Shown here: positions 1-9,571 of the stretch, piece by piece
Position numbering within the stretch: the stretch's first letter is position 1
How the letters are laid out: every line of letters starts with the position of its first letter
Origin: Bartonella sp. M0177
Lineage (GTDB): Bacteria > Pseudomonadota > Alphaproteobacteria > Rhizobiales > Rhizobiaceae
Direction: 5' to 3'
NCBI RefSeq assembly: GCF_016102285.1
Contig: NZ_JACFOY010000001.1
Location: 310,001 to 374,000 of the forward strand
Length of the DNA stretch: 64,000 bases
Made by a program: the position numbers and the translations under genes
The notes under the pieces: model-generated
What the model was told of the DNA's origin: nothing
The model's input: only the letters and a program-made list of their open reading frames with translations
Databases searched by the model: none

Positions 1-1058
1 CATGGCGCGCAATCCATCCGATGCTTCCCTCGCAGGAAAGTTTCCCTTACACAATCCGCGCCGTTTCGGAAATTACTGAATCCAACGGCTCGTCATCCAT
101 GGCAACCGTTTGCGGTACATCCCTTGCATTGATGGACGCCGGTGTTCCGCTGCAACATCCTGTTGCCGGTATTGCTATGGGCCTCATCAAGGAAGGTGAC
201 CGTTATGCGATCCTTTCCGATATTCTTGGTGATGAAGATCATCTTGGCGATATGGATTTCAAGGTTGCCGGTACGGAAAATGGTGTCACTGCCTTGCAGA
301 TGGATATCAAGATCAACGGCATCACCGAAGACATCATGAAGGTGGCACTCGGACAGGCCAAAGAAGGTCGTATCCATATTCTGGGTGAAATGGCCAAAGC
401 TTTGACCGGAGCACGTTCCGAATTGGGTGAATATGCTCCACGTATCGAGATGATGACTATTCCTGTCGATAAAATCCGCGACGTTATCGGTTCCGGTGGC
501 AAGGTTATCCGCGAGATTACCGAGCAGACCGGTGCCAAGATCAATATCGAGGATGACGGCACGATCAAGATCGCATCTTCCGATGCCAAAACAATCGAAG
601 CTGCAAAACGCTGGATCCATTCCATCGTCGACGAGCCGGAAGTTGGCCAGATCTATCAAGGTACTGTTGTGAAGACAGCCGATTTTGGCGCTTTCGTCAA
701 TTTCTTCGGTCCTCGTGACGGTCTCGTTCACATTTCCCAATTGGCTCCCGAACGCGTCAACAAGACGACAGATGTTGTTAAGGAAGGTCAGAAAGTTTGG
801 GTCAAGCTCATGGGATTTGACGAACGCGGAAAAGTTCGCCTGTCGATGAAAGTTGTCGATCAGGAAACCGGACAGGAAATTCCGCGTGAAGAAGCCCCGA
901 AGTCTGAAGATGCCGACCATGCCGAAAAACATGGAAAGCATGAAAAGGGCGAAAAGCACCACGAAGACAATGGCGAAAAGGGCGAAAAGGATGAAAAATC
1001 CGATAAGCCTGAAAAGAAACATCGTCGTAAAAAGAATGCTGATAAAGACAAAGAATAG
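1..1058 (+). CDS. pnp: Polyribonucleotide nucleotidyltransferase (PNPase), 3' part only
   Basis: PNPase degrades RNA 3'-to-5' by phosphorolysis and is a partner of the RNA degradosome. The gene runs in from outside the window: the frame is open from base 3 ([19 protein letters not shown]), so the first in-window ATG is internal. About 351 codons of a protein usually near 700 residues are present. Visible are the end of the second RNase PH domain, a KH domain with GSGGK near bases 490-510, and an S1 domain around 640-870. From about base 890 the protein ends in a charged low-complexity tail rich in Lys, Glu and His with repeated EKGEK-like units. A strong terminator follows at once. Identification is secure; only the tail is unusual. 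Confidence 0.97.
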   Translation, partial: WRAIHPMLPSQESFPYTIRAVSEITESNGSSSMATVCGTSLALMDAGVPLQHPVAGIAMGLIKEGDRYAILSDILGDEDHLGDMDFKVAGTENGVTALQMDIKINGITEDIMKVALGQAKEGRIHILGEMAKALTGARSELGEYAPRIEMMTIPVDKIRDVIGSGGKVIREITEQTGAKINIEDDGTIKIASSDAKTIEAAKRWIHSIVDEPEVGQIYQGTVVKTADFGAFVNFFGPRDGLVHISQLAPERVNKTTDVVKEGQKVWVKLMGFDERGKVRLSMKVVDQETGQEIPREEAPKSEDADHAEKHGKHEKGEKHHEDNGEKGEKDEKSDKPEKKHRRKKNADKDKE

Positions 1059-1080
1059 TCTTTGAAACAATGTTCTATGG

Positions 1081-1112
1081 AAAAAGCCGCTCATGACGAG
1101 CGGCTTTTTTTT
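1081..1112 (+). terminator. Rho-independent terminator of pnp
   Basis: Stem GCCGCTC/GAGCGGC with a 5-nt loop, preceded by five A and followed by eight T, 22 bases after the pnp stop. Confidence 0.9.
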
Positions 1113-1448
1113 GGCAATAGAAAAGCAAACGAAAACAAGGGAAATCGAACGGGTTTTTGTTTGCTTTGGATGACCGGTTTGAAATGAAAGCAATCGGCCT
1201 GAAAGTCCGGTTATTTTTTTCAAAAAACGGTTCATTCAAAAGCGATTATTGCATAAAAGACGTTTTTTGATACGAAACTTCTTCGAAGGATTCGGGGCAG
1301 AAAACAAATGTCTATTGCCGCAAATCTTAGGCGACGAACATTGTTCCGGCTTCGTTTTCAATTTTAAAATTGCGCCTTCCTCAGCATAACGATAAAGGAA
1401 CAACAATGCGGGCTTGTTAAAAAGCCTCCTTAAAAAAGTGAGTTCAAA
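1113..1448. other. Intergenic, no gene seen
   Basis: Between the pnp terminator and the methyltransferase. The open frames here on the minus strand have no family signature and are antisense or AT-rich noise. No clear promoter was recognised. Confidence 0.5.
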
Positions 1449-2450
1449 ATGTCGGTTTTTCTGCCCTTTTACCAGAATGTTCTCGACCATCCACATCTGG
1501 AAAGTTCGTGGTGCGCATTCGGTTTGACAGAAAAACCGGAAAAGGATTGGGTAAAATCACTCGAAATTGTCCAGCCTTGGCGGGCAGATTTTTTAACGCT
1601 TCAAGAAGCGGGCTTTAAATGCTTGCCCGAATTGTCCGATCATGCAAAGAAATTTTCCGGTGGTCTTCTGGAACTTAACAAGCACAAAAAACTCAATCAG
1701 AACCATTTTCTCACGCTTTTGCGGGTGGTGAAAGCCGGTGGCACAATTATTGTCAGTGGCGATAAATTGTCCGGAGCCCAATCCTTCATGAAATGGGTAA
1801 AGTCTATTGTTCCGGTTTTGGGGAAGCTTTCGAAAGCGCATGGCATTGTTTTCTGGTTGACTGTACCGGAGGATCTTCAGGAAAAAGAGCTGGAAACGCT
1901 TCAACAGCTTCCGCAAAGCTTTGAAAATGCCTTCACAACACAAGCAGGAATGTTTTCAAATGGTCGTATCGACCAAGGTTCGCAAATGTTGGTCAAACAT
2001 ATGGAGAAAGTTGTGTTCGGCAAAACGGCCGATTTTGGTGCCGGCTGGGGCTATCTTTCCTATGAAGCGATAAAACAGGCTAAAAAGCTTACAGAGCTTG
2101 ATCTTTATGAAGCCGATTATAATTCACTGGAAGCTGCGAAAACACATATAGGCAGCCTTCATGCTTCACTTCCAGTCGATTATTTATGGAAGGATATTAC
2201 AAGCGAGCCGATAGATCGGATTTATGATACAATTTTGTCCAATCCGCCATTTCATGAAGGGCGCGCGGCAAATGTTTCATTGGGGCAAAAATTCATAAGT
2301 GTGGCAGCGCAAAGGCTAAAACCCGGTGGTTGTTTTCTCATGGTGGCAAACAGGCAATTGCCCTATGAAACGACTTTGCAAAAATGTTTCCGGAAAGTAC
2401 TGCTTCTTGAAGAGCAGAACGGCTTCAAAGTGATTGAAGCGCGCAAATGA
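1449..2450 (+). CDS. RsmC-like class I SAM-dependent methyltransferase
   Basis: Resembles 16S rRNA guanine-N2 methyltransferases of the RsmC/RlmG type (333 aa, the usual length). The N-terminal half is a degenerate methyltransferase-like domain. The C-terminal half carries the SAM-binding motif DFGAGWGYLS near residue 194 and the catalytic NPPFHEGR near residue 263, the NPPF form used by N2-guanine or N6-adenine methylases acting on nucleic acid. It stands alone after pnp with its own spacer. The ATG at 1449 has only a weak ribosome site. The exact modified base (G1207 of 16S in E. coli RsmC) is inferred from the family and cannot be shown from sequence. Confidence 0.8.
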   Translation: MSVFLPFYQNVLDHPHLESSWCAFGLTEKPEKDWVKSLEIVQPWRADFLTLQEAGFKCLPELSDHAKKFSGGLLELNKHKKLNQNHFLTLLRVVKAGGTIIVSGDKLSGAQSFMKWVKSIVPVLGKLSKAHGIVFWLTVPEDLQEKELETLQQLPQSFENAFTTQAGMFSNGRIDQGSQMLVKHMEKVVFGKTADFGAGWGYLSYEAIKQAKKLTELDLYEADYNSLEAAKTHIGSLHASLPVDYLWKDITSEPIDRIYDTILSNPPFHEGRAANVSLGQKFISVAAQRLKPGGCFLMVANRQLPYETTLQKCFRKVLLLEEQNGFKVIEARK

Positions 2451-2579
2451 CGTCTATCAAAAAGCTATAAAGAGACGGGTAAAAAATCTTTGTAAACGTG
2501 TTTGAGTATTTGTCAGAATTATCCCGACTGCCGATTTTGGTGACGACAAGGAAAAAGCGAATGCAACCAATCGCCACGA

Positions 2580-2609
2580 AATCAAACGCGGCGAAAATTA
2601 TTCGCCGCG
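2580..2609 (-). terminator. Hairpin terminator overlapping the fabI stop
   Basis: Perfect 9-bp stem CGCGGCGAA/TTCGCCGCG with a 5-nt loop that contains the fabI stop codon. On the minus strand it is followed by an imperfect T tract (GTTTGATTT). Confidence 0.6.
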
Positions 2610-3416
2610 TGATTCGTCACTGTCTTTGAGTTCTTCCAGTATCGGCATGGACATAATATTATAGCCGCAATCGACATAATGAATGTCACCGGTCACACCG
2701 GAAGCCAAATCGGATAACAGATAAAGTGCCGATTTGCCGATTTCATTAATATCAACTGTGCGACGCAAAGGTGCATTGCGCTTCTGGTAGGAGAAAATCG
2801 CACGTGCTGCTCCAATACCATTACCGGCAAGTGTGCGAACAGGCCCCGCAGAAATTGCATTGACGCGGATATTCTGCGGCCCGAAATCGGCTGCCAAATA
2901 GCGAACCATGGCTTCAAGTGCGGCTTTTGCAACGCCCATAACATTGTAGTTGGGCACAACATGCTGGGACGCACCATAGGTCAATGTCAGCAATGCGCCA
3001 CCGTTAGGCATCAGTTTTCCTGCGCGCTGGGCAATTTCGGTAAAGGAAAATGCCGAAATAACCATTGTGCGGCTGAAGTTTTCGCGTGTTGTCACATCGA
3101 CATAGCGTCCTTTGAGCTGCGATTTATCGGAAAACCCGATCGCATGAACGACAAAGTCGAGTGTGCCCCATTCTTTTTCCAGTCGATTGAAAACAGCATC
3201 GACCGAATCGATATTTTCAACATCGCATTCAAGCAAAAGCTTGGATCCGAGTTTTTCTGCCAAGGGGTGGACACGCTTTCCAAATGCATCTCCTTGATAG
3301 GTAAAAGCCAGTTCAGCCCCCGCTTTTGCGAGCTGACATGCTATTCCCCAGGCGATTGAATGGTCGTTCGCGACGCCCATTATGAGGCCGCGCTTGCCCT
3401 TCATCAAACCTTCCAT
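2598..3416 (-). CDS. fabI: Enoyl-ACP reductase (NADH)
   Basis: Last reduction step of each fatty-acid elongation cycle in the cytoplasm, and the usual target of triclosan-type inhibitors. Short-chain dehydrogenase fold: N-terminal nucleotide-binding stretch GVANDHSIAWGIA and the catalytic Tyr-x6-Lys in PNYNVMGVAK (about residues 157 and 164). At 272 aa it is a normal FabI. Two ATGs are adjacent at 3419 and 3416; the second is 6 bases from GGAG and gives MEGLMKGKRG, matching the family N-terminus, so it is chosen. It is the last gene of fabA-fabB-fabI, 47 bases after fabB (44 if the first ATG is used). Confidence 0.96.
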   Translation of the reverse strand: MEGLMKGKRGLIMGVANDHSIAWGIACQLAKAGAELAFTYQGDAFGKRVHPLAEKLGSKLLLECDVENIDSVDAVFNRLEKEWGTLDFVVHAIGFSDKSQLKGRYVDVTTRENFSRTMVISAFSFTEIAQRAGKLMPNGGALLTLTYGASQHVVPNYNVMGVAKAALEAMVRYLAADFGPQNIRVNAISAGPVRTLAGNGIGAARAIFSYQKRNAPLRRTVDINEIGKSALYLLSDLASGVTGDIHYVDCGYNIMSMPILEELKDSDESRGE

Positions 3417-3463
3417 CATATTCTCCGTAAGCCTGTGGCACTCTCGTAGTGAAAGTGTCCGGT

Positions 3464-4684
3464 TTATTCGTAACGCTGGAAAACCAGCGTTGCATTGGTT
3501 CCGCCAAAGCCGAAAGTATTTGACAGGACTGTGTTCAGTTTTTGGTTATCAAGACGTTTGCGTACAATCGGCATATCCGCAAACGCCGGATCAAGCTCAT
3601 CAATATGAGCACTTTCGCAGATGAAATTATTTTTCATCATAAGAAGGGAATAAATTGCTTCCTGCACACCGGCGGCTCCAAGCGAATGACCGGTTAGCGA
3701 TTTTGTTGCCGAAATCGGCGGGCACGAATCACCCGAGCCGAAAATCTTGCGGATCGCTTCTATTTCCGGTGGATCGCCAACAGGTGTGGATGTGGCATGG
3801 GGATTGATGTAGTCAATTTTATTTTTGACAGTTGATAAAGCCATACGCATGCAGCGCTCGGCTCCTTCACCGGAGGGAGCGACCATATCGTAACCATCGG
3901 ATGTTGCGCCATATCCGACAATCTCGGCATAGATTTTTGCACCACGTGCTTTGGCAACTTCCAGCTCTTCAAGCACCAGAACGCCGGCGCCTCCGGCAAT
4001 GACAAAGCCGTCACGACCCACATCATAGGCACGTGAAGCACTTTCAGGCGTTGCATTGCGTTTACTTGACATCGCCCCCATCGCATCAAAGAGCACCGAC
4101 AATGTCCAATCAAGATCCTCGCAACCACCGGCAAAAACGCGATCCTGTTTGCCAAACTGGATAAGCTCATAGGCATTACCAATGCAATGGTTGGATGTCG
4201 CGCAGGCCGATGAAATCGAATAGTTCACGCCTTTTATCTTGAAAAAAGTCGCCAATGTTGCCGAAGCAGTCGAACTCATAGCTTTTGGCACAGCAAAAGG
4301 ACCAACGCGTTTGGGACCTTTTTGGCGGGCTATGTCGGCCGAGTCTACGATTGTCCGCGTTGAAGGTCCGCCGGAGCCCATAATAATACCGGTTTTTGGA
4401 TTGGAAACTTCGTCGGATGACAGCCCTGCATCGGCAATTGCCTGATCCATAGCGATATGGTTCCAGGCGGTTCCCCGCCCGTGAAAACGCATGGCACGCC
4501 GGTCAACCAGTGCCTCAATGTCAATCTGCGGCATGCCGTAGACCTGACTGCGGAACCCCAGATCAGCATATTCTTGCGAAAAACTGATACCGGATTTCGC
4601 TTCGCGTAAACTATTCAGGACAGCTTCAGGGTTATTCCCGATTGATGAGACAATTCCCATACCGGTTACAACTACTCGACGCAT
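3464..4684 (-). CDS. fabB: Beta-ketoacyl-ACP synthase I
   Basis: Condensing enzyme required to elongate the cis-unsaturated intermediates made by FabA. Length 406 aa, as expected. Thiolase-fold catalytic residues are visible: nucleophilic Cys in [10 protein letters not shown] (near 161), His in [11 protein letters not shown] (near 296), and Lys and His in [12 protein letters not shown] (near 326 and 331), in the same order and almost the same positions as E. coli FabB. It sits between fabA and fabI on the same strand and is probably co-transcribed with them. Confidence 0.96.
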   Translation of the reverse strand: MRRVVVTGMGIVSSIGNNPEAVLNSLREAKSGISFSQEYADLGFRSQVYGMPQIDIEALVDRRAMRFHGRGTAWNHIAMDQAIADAGLSSDEVSNPKTGIIMGSGGPSTRTIVDSADIARQKGPKRVGPFAVPKAMSSTASATLATFFKIKGVNYSISSACATSNHCIGNAYELIQFGKQDRVFAGGCEDLDWTLSVLFDAMGAMSSKRNATPESASRAYDVGRDGFVIAGGAGVLVLEELEVAKARGAKIYAEIVGYGATSDGYDMVAPSGEGAERCMRMALSTVKNKIDYINPHATSTPVGDPPEIEAIRKIFGSGDSCPPISATKSLTGHSLGAAGVQEAIYSLLMMKNNFICESAHIDELDPAFADMPIVRKRLDNQKLNTVLSNTFGFGGTNATLVFQRYE

Positions 4685-4745
4685 CAGTATCTCCTTGGGT
4701 TCATATAGAACTGGCCTCTATCGCCCTTTCTATTTGAAAGAATAC

Positions 4746-5255
4746 TCACTCTTCCTTGAATAAGGCTACACGCAAATCGGCTGCCTTATAAATTATTTCA
4801 CCATCAGCTTTGACAAAGCCATCGGCAATACCGAGAACGAGCCGACCACGCATGACACGCTTGAAATCAATTCCATATTCGACAAGTTTTGTCTTCGGGG
4901 TAACCATTCCGGAAAATTTCACTTCTCCTGTTGATATTGCACGTCCCTTGCCGGGTTCGCCCAGCCAACCGAGGAAAAAACCGGTGAGTTGCCATAAAGC
5001 ATCAAGCCCCAAACAGCCAGGCATAACCGGATCACCAATAAAATGACAGGCAAAAAACCATAAATCCGGAGTGATATCGAATTCGGCACGAATCAAACCT
5101 TTGTCGTGTTCACCGCCATTTTCACTGATTTCGGTAATACGGTTGAACATCAACATTGGCGGAGCCGGCAATTGTGCATTGCCTTTTCCGAACATTTCAC
5201 CGCGTGCGCAGCTTAAAAGCTCTTCATACGTGTAGCTAGACTTTTGTTCAGCCAT
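4746..5255 (-). CDS. fabA: 3-hydroxydecanoyl-ACP dehydratase/isomerase
   Basis: Dehydrates beta-hydroxydecanoyl-ACP and isomerises trans-2 to cis-3-decenoyl-ACP, the branch point to anaerobic unsaturated fatty acids. Hot-dog fold with the diagnostic [16 protein letters not shown] segment holding the catalytic His (near 70) and Asp (near 84). The longest frame starts at a GTG (5276), but the ATG at 5255 follows GGAG by 5 bases and gives [14 protein letters not shown], as in the family; this yields 169 aa. First gene of fabA-fabB-fabI. Its promoter must lie in the roughly 280-base divergent region shared with irr. Confidence 0.96.
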   Translation of the reverse strand: MAEQKSSYTYEELLSCARGEMFGKGNAQLPAPPMLMFNRITEISENGGEHDKGLIRAEFDITPDLWFFACHFIGDPVMPGCLGLDALWQLTGFFLGWLGEPGKGRAISTGEVKFSGMVTPKTKLVEYGIDFKRVMRGRLVLGIADGFVKADGEIIYKAADLRVALFKEE

Positions 5256-5539
5256 TGTTACTCCATCCGTCAGCACTTTATAACTCTTAGCGCTTTTTTA
5301 CGACATACTCTTAGAGCATATTCAACAATGTTGAAACCGCTTTTCGACAGTTTTTGATGACAAATCGTGATCTCGGTCAATTTTATTTGCGATATTGATG
5401 TCAATAATCCGGTAGAAGCGGGGAAAAACGCGTTTTTAAAGGTGATGACAACATTCAAGTATACTTGATTGCAAATGCTTTTCAGTATATACAATTTAAC
5501 CGGAATTGGTGGGAAACATCAAACAACGCGGAAAAAATA

Positions 5540-5965
5540 GTGATTTATCATTCGCTGGTAGAATTGGAAAAACGCTTACGCGAAAAAGGATTGCGGCCAA
5601 CAAGGCAACGCATGGCTTTGGCTGATCTATTATTCTCCAAAGGAAACCGGCATATCGCCGCTGAAGAATTGCATGAGGAAGCGGTTAAAGCTTCGATTCC
5701 GGTTTCTCTGGCAACAGTCTACAATACACTTCATCAGTTTACCGAGGCAGGGCTTTTGCGGATTATTGCCGTTGAAGGTTCGAAAACCTGGTTCGACACC
5801 AATACATCCGATCACCATCACTTCTTTCTGGAAGGCGAGAACGAGATTGTGGATATTCCTTCGGGCCCTGAAGGAAAACCGATTGTCGGCAATTTGCCCG
5901 AACCACCGGAAGGCATGGAGATTTCCCATGTCGATCTGATCGTAAGATTGCGCCAGAAAGATTAA
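5540..5965 (+). CDS. irr: Fur-family iron/heme response regulator Irr
   Basis: Irr is the rhizobial and Brucella-type Fur-superfamily repressor/activator that responds to heme status. The DNA-binding helix region LRPTRQRMALADLLF and the dimerisation part with the histidine cluster SDHHHFFLEGENE are seen. The Cys-Pro heme regulatory motif of Bradyrhizobium Irr is absent, as in many relatives. There is no in-frame ATG before the conserved LRPTRQR segment: the open frame begins at a TTG (5465), but the GTG at 5540, preceded by GGAAA, gives a family-length N-terminus (141 aa) and is preferred. Divergent from fabA, a pairing seen in other Rhizobiales. Confidence 0.88.
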   Translation: MIYHSLVELEKRLREKGLRPTRQRMALADLLFSKGNRHIAAEELHEEAVKASIPVSLATVYNTLHQFTEAGLLRIIAVEGSKTWFDTNTSDHHHFFLEGENEIVDIPSGPEGKPIVGNLPEPPEGMEISHVDLIVRLRQKD

Positions 5966-6299
5966 GCCGGATAGACGGTTAAAGACTATCGTTTCAAAAT
6001 ATATTTATGACAGAAATTCTGGTGACATGAACCGGAATTTTCGTAGTGCTATAAGCATATTCAGGGAGCGCTTCCAGCATCAAGCAGTACGCGTTTTGTT
6101 AAGTGCCGGTTTTGTTAGAGGCGAACGGCAGCGGTTTTCACTGTTTTCATGAAGGCTCCTATCCTGTTCGGCCTCCTAGTCGAGGATGTCGGAGAGATGA
6201 GGATTATTATATTATTGAATTCATAGTCATTTTTTAAAATTTTATTTTGTTGAATTAAAACCGGAAAGACCGGCTTTTTAGAGACTGTGCGACTATTTT
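5966..6299. other. Intergenic between irr and the CDF gene
   Basis: 334 bases between convergent genes. It holds a short GC hairpin near 6261-6275 (listed separately) and CCTC/GAGG-type pairings near 6172-6185 that I could not assign. No gene seen. Confidence 0.4.
6257..6279. terminator. Possible weak bidirectional terminator
   Basis: AAAACCGG/CCGGCTTTT with a 4-5 base loop and one bulge. T tracts on both strands are short. It is placed just beyond the CDF gene stop (6300) and after irr. Confidence 0.35.
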
Positions 6300-7277
6300 C
6301 TATTCTTCATCGCTATCATTATTGTCTTCATGGTTTGCTTCAATTTTTTCCCGTCTTCTCGCCCAGATTCCGGCTGTTTGCGGCTTTACGAAAAATCCGA
6401 CGACTTCCGGTCTTGCAATCGCCAGATTCTTTTCAATACGCAGCACACATTCTTCTATCTTTGGTGCAGTCAGCTTGTCCTCGAATTCGAGACTGACATT
6501 CACAACCACCTGATTGGGACCCATTTGCTGGGTGATAATTCCGTTGACTTTCTGCACATCGGGGTCGGCAGATACAATGTTGAAAATTGCTTTTTGCACT
6601 TCGGGAAGGGCAGCCTCGCCAAGCAGCAATCCCTTACATTCGCGTGCAAGAAAAATTGCCGTGACGGCAAGGATGACGGAAATTCCGAGCGAAGCGATGC
6701 CATCAAAAATAAAATTGCCGGTAAGAATCGAAGCGGTAATACCGCTTAAAGCTATCGCAATGCCTAAAAGTGCTGCACTATCTTCGAAAAGAATGGAAAA
6801 AACAGTTGGGTCTTTGGAACGGTGAACAGCAGCGAGATAGCCGAGTTTACCTTTTGTGCGGCGGAAATGTCGCAAAGCCAAAAGCCAGGACGTCCCTTCA
6901 AAAAATACCGATAGACCCAAAACAATATAGTTGACGGTTACATTGCGAATTTCCGCTGGGTTGAGAACGTGCAAAACACCTTCAAAAAAGGATACGCCTG
7001 CACCCAGAGCAAAGACCAGCAAGGCAACAATAAAACTCCAGAAATAGAGCTCCCGTCCGTGGCCGAAAGGATGCACCCGATCGGGTGGAATGGATGCACG
7101 TTTCAAACCATGGAGTAATAACAATTCATTGCCGGTGTCGACAATCGAATGCACACCCTCTGACAACATTGCCGAAGAACCGGTAAATGATGCGGCAACA
7201 AATTTGGTAAGTGCAATGAGGAGATTACCTGCAAGTGCCGCATAGATGACTGTTTTGGAACCGGAATGTGATGCCAT
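6300..7277 (-). CDS. Cation diffusion facilitator family metal transporter
   Basis: Inner-membrane proton-coupled efflux carrier for a divalent metal, probably Zn2+, although Mn2+, Fe2+ or Co2+ cannot be excluded. It has about six membrane spans in residues 10-210 and a C-terminal cytoplasmic domain, total 325 aa. The TM2 metal site is the usual HxxxD (SEGVHSIVDTG). The TM5 site reads FEDSAALLG, with an acidic pair instead of HxxxD, a pattern I associate with the ZnT9-like CDF branch. The tail is Asp/Glu/Asn-rich. The start ATG directly abuts the stop codon of the transglycosylase gene, so the two are translationally linked. Proximity to irr is suggestive only. Confidence 0.85.
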   Translation of the reverse strand: MASHSGSKTVIYAALAGNLLIALTKFVAASFTGSSAMLSEGVHSIVDTGNELLLLHGLKRASIPPDRVHPFGHGRELYFWSFIVALLVFALGAGVSFFEGVLHVLNPAEIRNVTVNYIVLGLSVFFEGTSWLLALRHFRRTKGKLGYLAAVHRSKDPTVFSILFEDSAALLGIAIALSGITASILTGNFIFDGIASLGISVILAVTAIFLARECKGLLLGEAALPEVQKAIFNIVSADPDVQKVNGIITQQMGPNQVVVNVSLEFEDKLTAPKIEECVLRIEKNLAIARPEVVGFFVKPQTAGIWARRREKIEANHEDNNDSDEE

Positions 7278-8522
7278 TTAGCGAATATCCGCAATTAAAG
7301 AACGACTCGGAAAACAGGTCGGCTTCTGTCCGTGTTTTTGCTGCCATAAGCCAATTGAGCGGCGGGTTTTGAAGCCTGCAAAACCATCGGCTTTGCCGAT
7401 GTCATATCCTTGCGATTGCAATTTGGTTTGCAAGTTCAAAACGTCTGACTGGTAAAGCTCGTCTATTTTCTGCCATGGCTCAATAAAGCTACCTTTTCCT
7501 TCAATTCCGTCCGAGACCGTGGCGATAAAAAGCGCATAAAGGTCGCTCATATTATAGGATTTCAACACATAGAAATTGTCGGTTACAAGAAAGGCTGGTC
7601 CCAGACGCCCCTCCGGCATCAGGAGATAGAGCGGGCGGCTTTTATCAAGGGCAGGGACGTTTTTATTCGATTGCGGTAACACGCCGAGCTTTTGCCATTC
7701 ACTTAACATTTTGCCCTGATCTGGCCCTTCCAGAAAACAGCCGACAGTTTCGGGAACTTTGACTTCATAGCCCCAACCGGCATTCGCCTTGTAACCGTTA
7801 AGCTTCAAGTAGTTTGCTATAGAAGCGAGAGTATCGGGTGTTGATGTCCAGATATTCCGGTGGCCATCGCCATCAAAATCGACAGCATATTTCAAATAGG
7901 ACGTTGGCATGAATTGCGGCTGGCCTAACGCACCAGCCCATGAACTTTTCATGGAAGCCGCATCCATGTAATGGTCCTGTACAATCGTCAAAGCAGCGAT
8001 AAGCTCGGTTCTGAACATATCTTTTCGTGTGCTCATAAACGCTTTGGTCGCGAGAACTTCAAAAGCATTATAGGGGATTTTGACATTACCATAATTGGTT
8101 TCCCGTCCCCATATGGCAAGTGCAATCGAGGCCGGAACGCCATATTGTTTTTCTATTTTTTTTAAACTCCCACGGTTTTGAGATAATTGTGTTTTGCCAT
8201 CACTAACAAGGCGGGCAAGTGTTTTTGCCGAGAAATAATTAGCCGGTGCGCTGAATTCTGCCTGATGTTGGCGCCTTTGCGCTTTCGGCTTTTCTCCCGG
8301 AATCACAAGATCGGGTAATGAGAGATTGGGTGTGACTGTGGAAAGGGCTTCAGAAAATGTTCCGGCCGAAATTCCGGATTTGAGAGCCTCTTTATAAAAG
8401 TCCTTGTTAAGCCAATTGGTAAATTGCCCGTTGATTGCGTCACGATCAATGGCTGATGCATTTGCCACCAAAGCGGCAAAGAGAAGGATAAATGCTGTAA
8501 AAAAACGGAGCGTTTTCAACAT
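7278..8522 (-). CDS. Lytic murein transglycosylase, MltB type
   Basis: Cleaves peptidoglycan glycan strands with 1,6-anhydro product formation in the periplasm. 414 aa: N-terminal signal peptide (LRFFTAFILLFAALVANASA), an SLT_2/MltB catalytic domain with Glu in IWGRETNYG and the WAGALGQPQFMP block, and a C-terminal peptidoglycan-binding repeat (residues about 345-410). No lipobox is seen, so it is likely soluble, unlike E. coli MltB. It begins 3 bases after recR ends and ends flush against the CDF gene, forming a recR-transglycosylase-CDF run. Confidence 0.9.
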   Translation of the reverse strand: MLKTLRFFTAFILLFAALVANASAIDRDAINGQFTNWLNKDFYKEALKSGISAGTFSEALSTVTPNLSLPDLVIPGEKPKAQRRQHQAEFSAPANYFSAKTLARLVSDGKTQLSQNRGSLKKIEKQYGVPASIALAIWGRETNYGNVKIPYNAFEVLATKAFMSTRKDMFRTELIAALTIVQDHYMDAASMKSSWAGALGQPQFMPTSYLKYAVDFDGDGHRNIWTSTPDTLASIANYLKLNGYKANAGWGYEVKVPETVGCFLEGPDQGKMLSEWQKLGVLPQSNKNVPALDKSRPLYLLMPEGRLGPAFLVTDNFYVLKSYNMSDLYALFIATVSDGIEGKGSFIEPWQKIDELYQSDVLNLQTKLQSQGYDIGKADGFAGFKTRRSIGLWQQKHGQKPTCFPSRSLIADIR

Positions 8523-8525
8523 TCT

Positions 8526-9131
8526 TCAAAGACTCGTCCTTGCTCGTAACGCAGCAGCCAAAGTGCCATCATCAAGATAATCAAGTTCACCGCCAACCGG
8601 AACACCATGTGCCAGACGGGTAATTTTCACCGGATAGGGGTGAAGCTGGTCAGTGAGATAATGGGCTGTTGTCTGGCCTTCAATCGTTGCATTGACCGCG
8701 AGTATCACTTCCTTGACATTGCCTTCTGCCACACGGTTGACAAGGCTTGCTATATTAAGATCATCCGGTCCGATGCCATCAAGAGGCGAAAGATGCCCGC
8801 CCAGAACATGATATTTGACCTGCATCGTGCCCGCCCGTTCCAGCGCCCACAAATCGGAGACATCTTCGACAACAATGATTGTGGATTGATCCCGCCTCGG
8901 GTCGGTGCAAACCGAACACGGGTCGGACGTATCGACATTACCGCAGACCGAACAGATGCGTATTTTTTCGGCAGCATCCTGCATGGCAAGGCCTAGCGGC
9001 TTCAATAAAGCTTCTTTTTTCTTGATCAGGAAAAGTGCGGCCCGTCTTGCCGAACGTGGCCCAAGACCGGGAACACGTGCAAGAAGTTGGATGAGCTTTT
9101 CTATTTCAGGACCCGCAAGATGTTTTGACAT
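8526..9131 (-). CDS. recR: Recombination mediator RecR
   Basis: Acts with RecF/RecO to load RecA on gapped DNA. 201 aa with helix-hairpin-helix residues [13 protein letters not shown], a four-cysteine zinc finger ([16 protein letters not shown], near 57-72), and a Toprim domain from about residue 80 (IIVVEDVSD). Normal family length. In many bacteria recR directly follows dnaX-ybaB; here the order is kept but a 440-base spacer separates ybaB from recR. Confidence 0.96.
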   Translation of the reverse strand: MSKHLAGPEIEKLIQLLARVPGLGPRSARRAALFLIKKKEALLKPLGLAMQDAAEKIRICSVCGNVDTSDPCSVCTDPRRDQSTIIVVEDVSDLWALERAGTMQVKYHVLGGHLSPLDGIGPDDLNIASLVNRVAEGNVKEVILAVNATIEGQTTAHYLTDQLHPYPVKITRLAHGVPVGGELDYLDDGTLAAALRARTSL

Positions 9132-9571
9132 GGATGAACTCTTTTAAAAATATATATGCAAACTTCCGGAAAATACCAGTTGTTGGGTGAAACCGGTAAA
9201 TCGGGCTCTTTTTTGATAGGTCGAGCAGCACGGAATGGCTTAAAACAAGGAACGTTTAATTAAAATGATTGCTTCAAGCAATTCTTCTTCACGCCATTTC
9301 TTGCTTACGTTTTGACAGCATGATTATCTACTTTAATTCCCCCCTTTGTGACAAAAAGCAAAAGCATTCTTATGCAAGATGCACTCATTCACAGATCAAG
9401 CCGCAAGACATGAAGTACAGGGTTGTAACGGAAAAATTGAAGTCTTGCGGCTATATTTGACAGGCTGGTTACCGGTTATGATTGTTTCACCGAAAACAAA
9501 AGTCATTGTGCTTTTAAAAAAACGAAGCTTTTAATCTCTCCATCAATCGGCGATAACCGGCGCGCATATGA
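9132..9571. other. 440-base spacer between ybaB and recR
   Basis: No convincing coding sequence. The 63-codon plus-strand frame at 9269-9460 has no signature or ribosome site. It contains a perfect 11-bp inverted repeat listed separately. This spacer is unusually long for the dnaX-ybaB-recR arrangement. Confidence 0.5.
9399..9452. repeat. Perfect 11-bp inverted repeat (possible structured RNA)
   Basis: AGCCGCAAGAC at 9399-9409 and GTCTTGCGGCT at 9442-9452 enclose a 32-base loop. No T tract follows on either strand, so it does not look like a terminator. Confidence 0.55.

Noticed and set aside
93-1235. 380-codon minus-strand frame opposite pnp
   Set aside because: Antisense to a clear PNPase gene; no ribosome site and no domain. 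A codon-bias shadow.
6160-6225. Small RNA with CCTCC loop after irr
   Set aside because: Only 4-5 bp pairings, no terminator or promoter; not better than chance.
9269-9460. 63-codon frame in the ybaB-recR spacer
   Set aside because: No ribosome site, overlaps the inverted repeat, no family resemblance.
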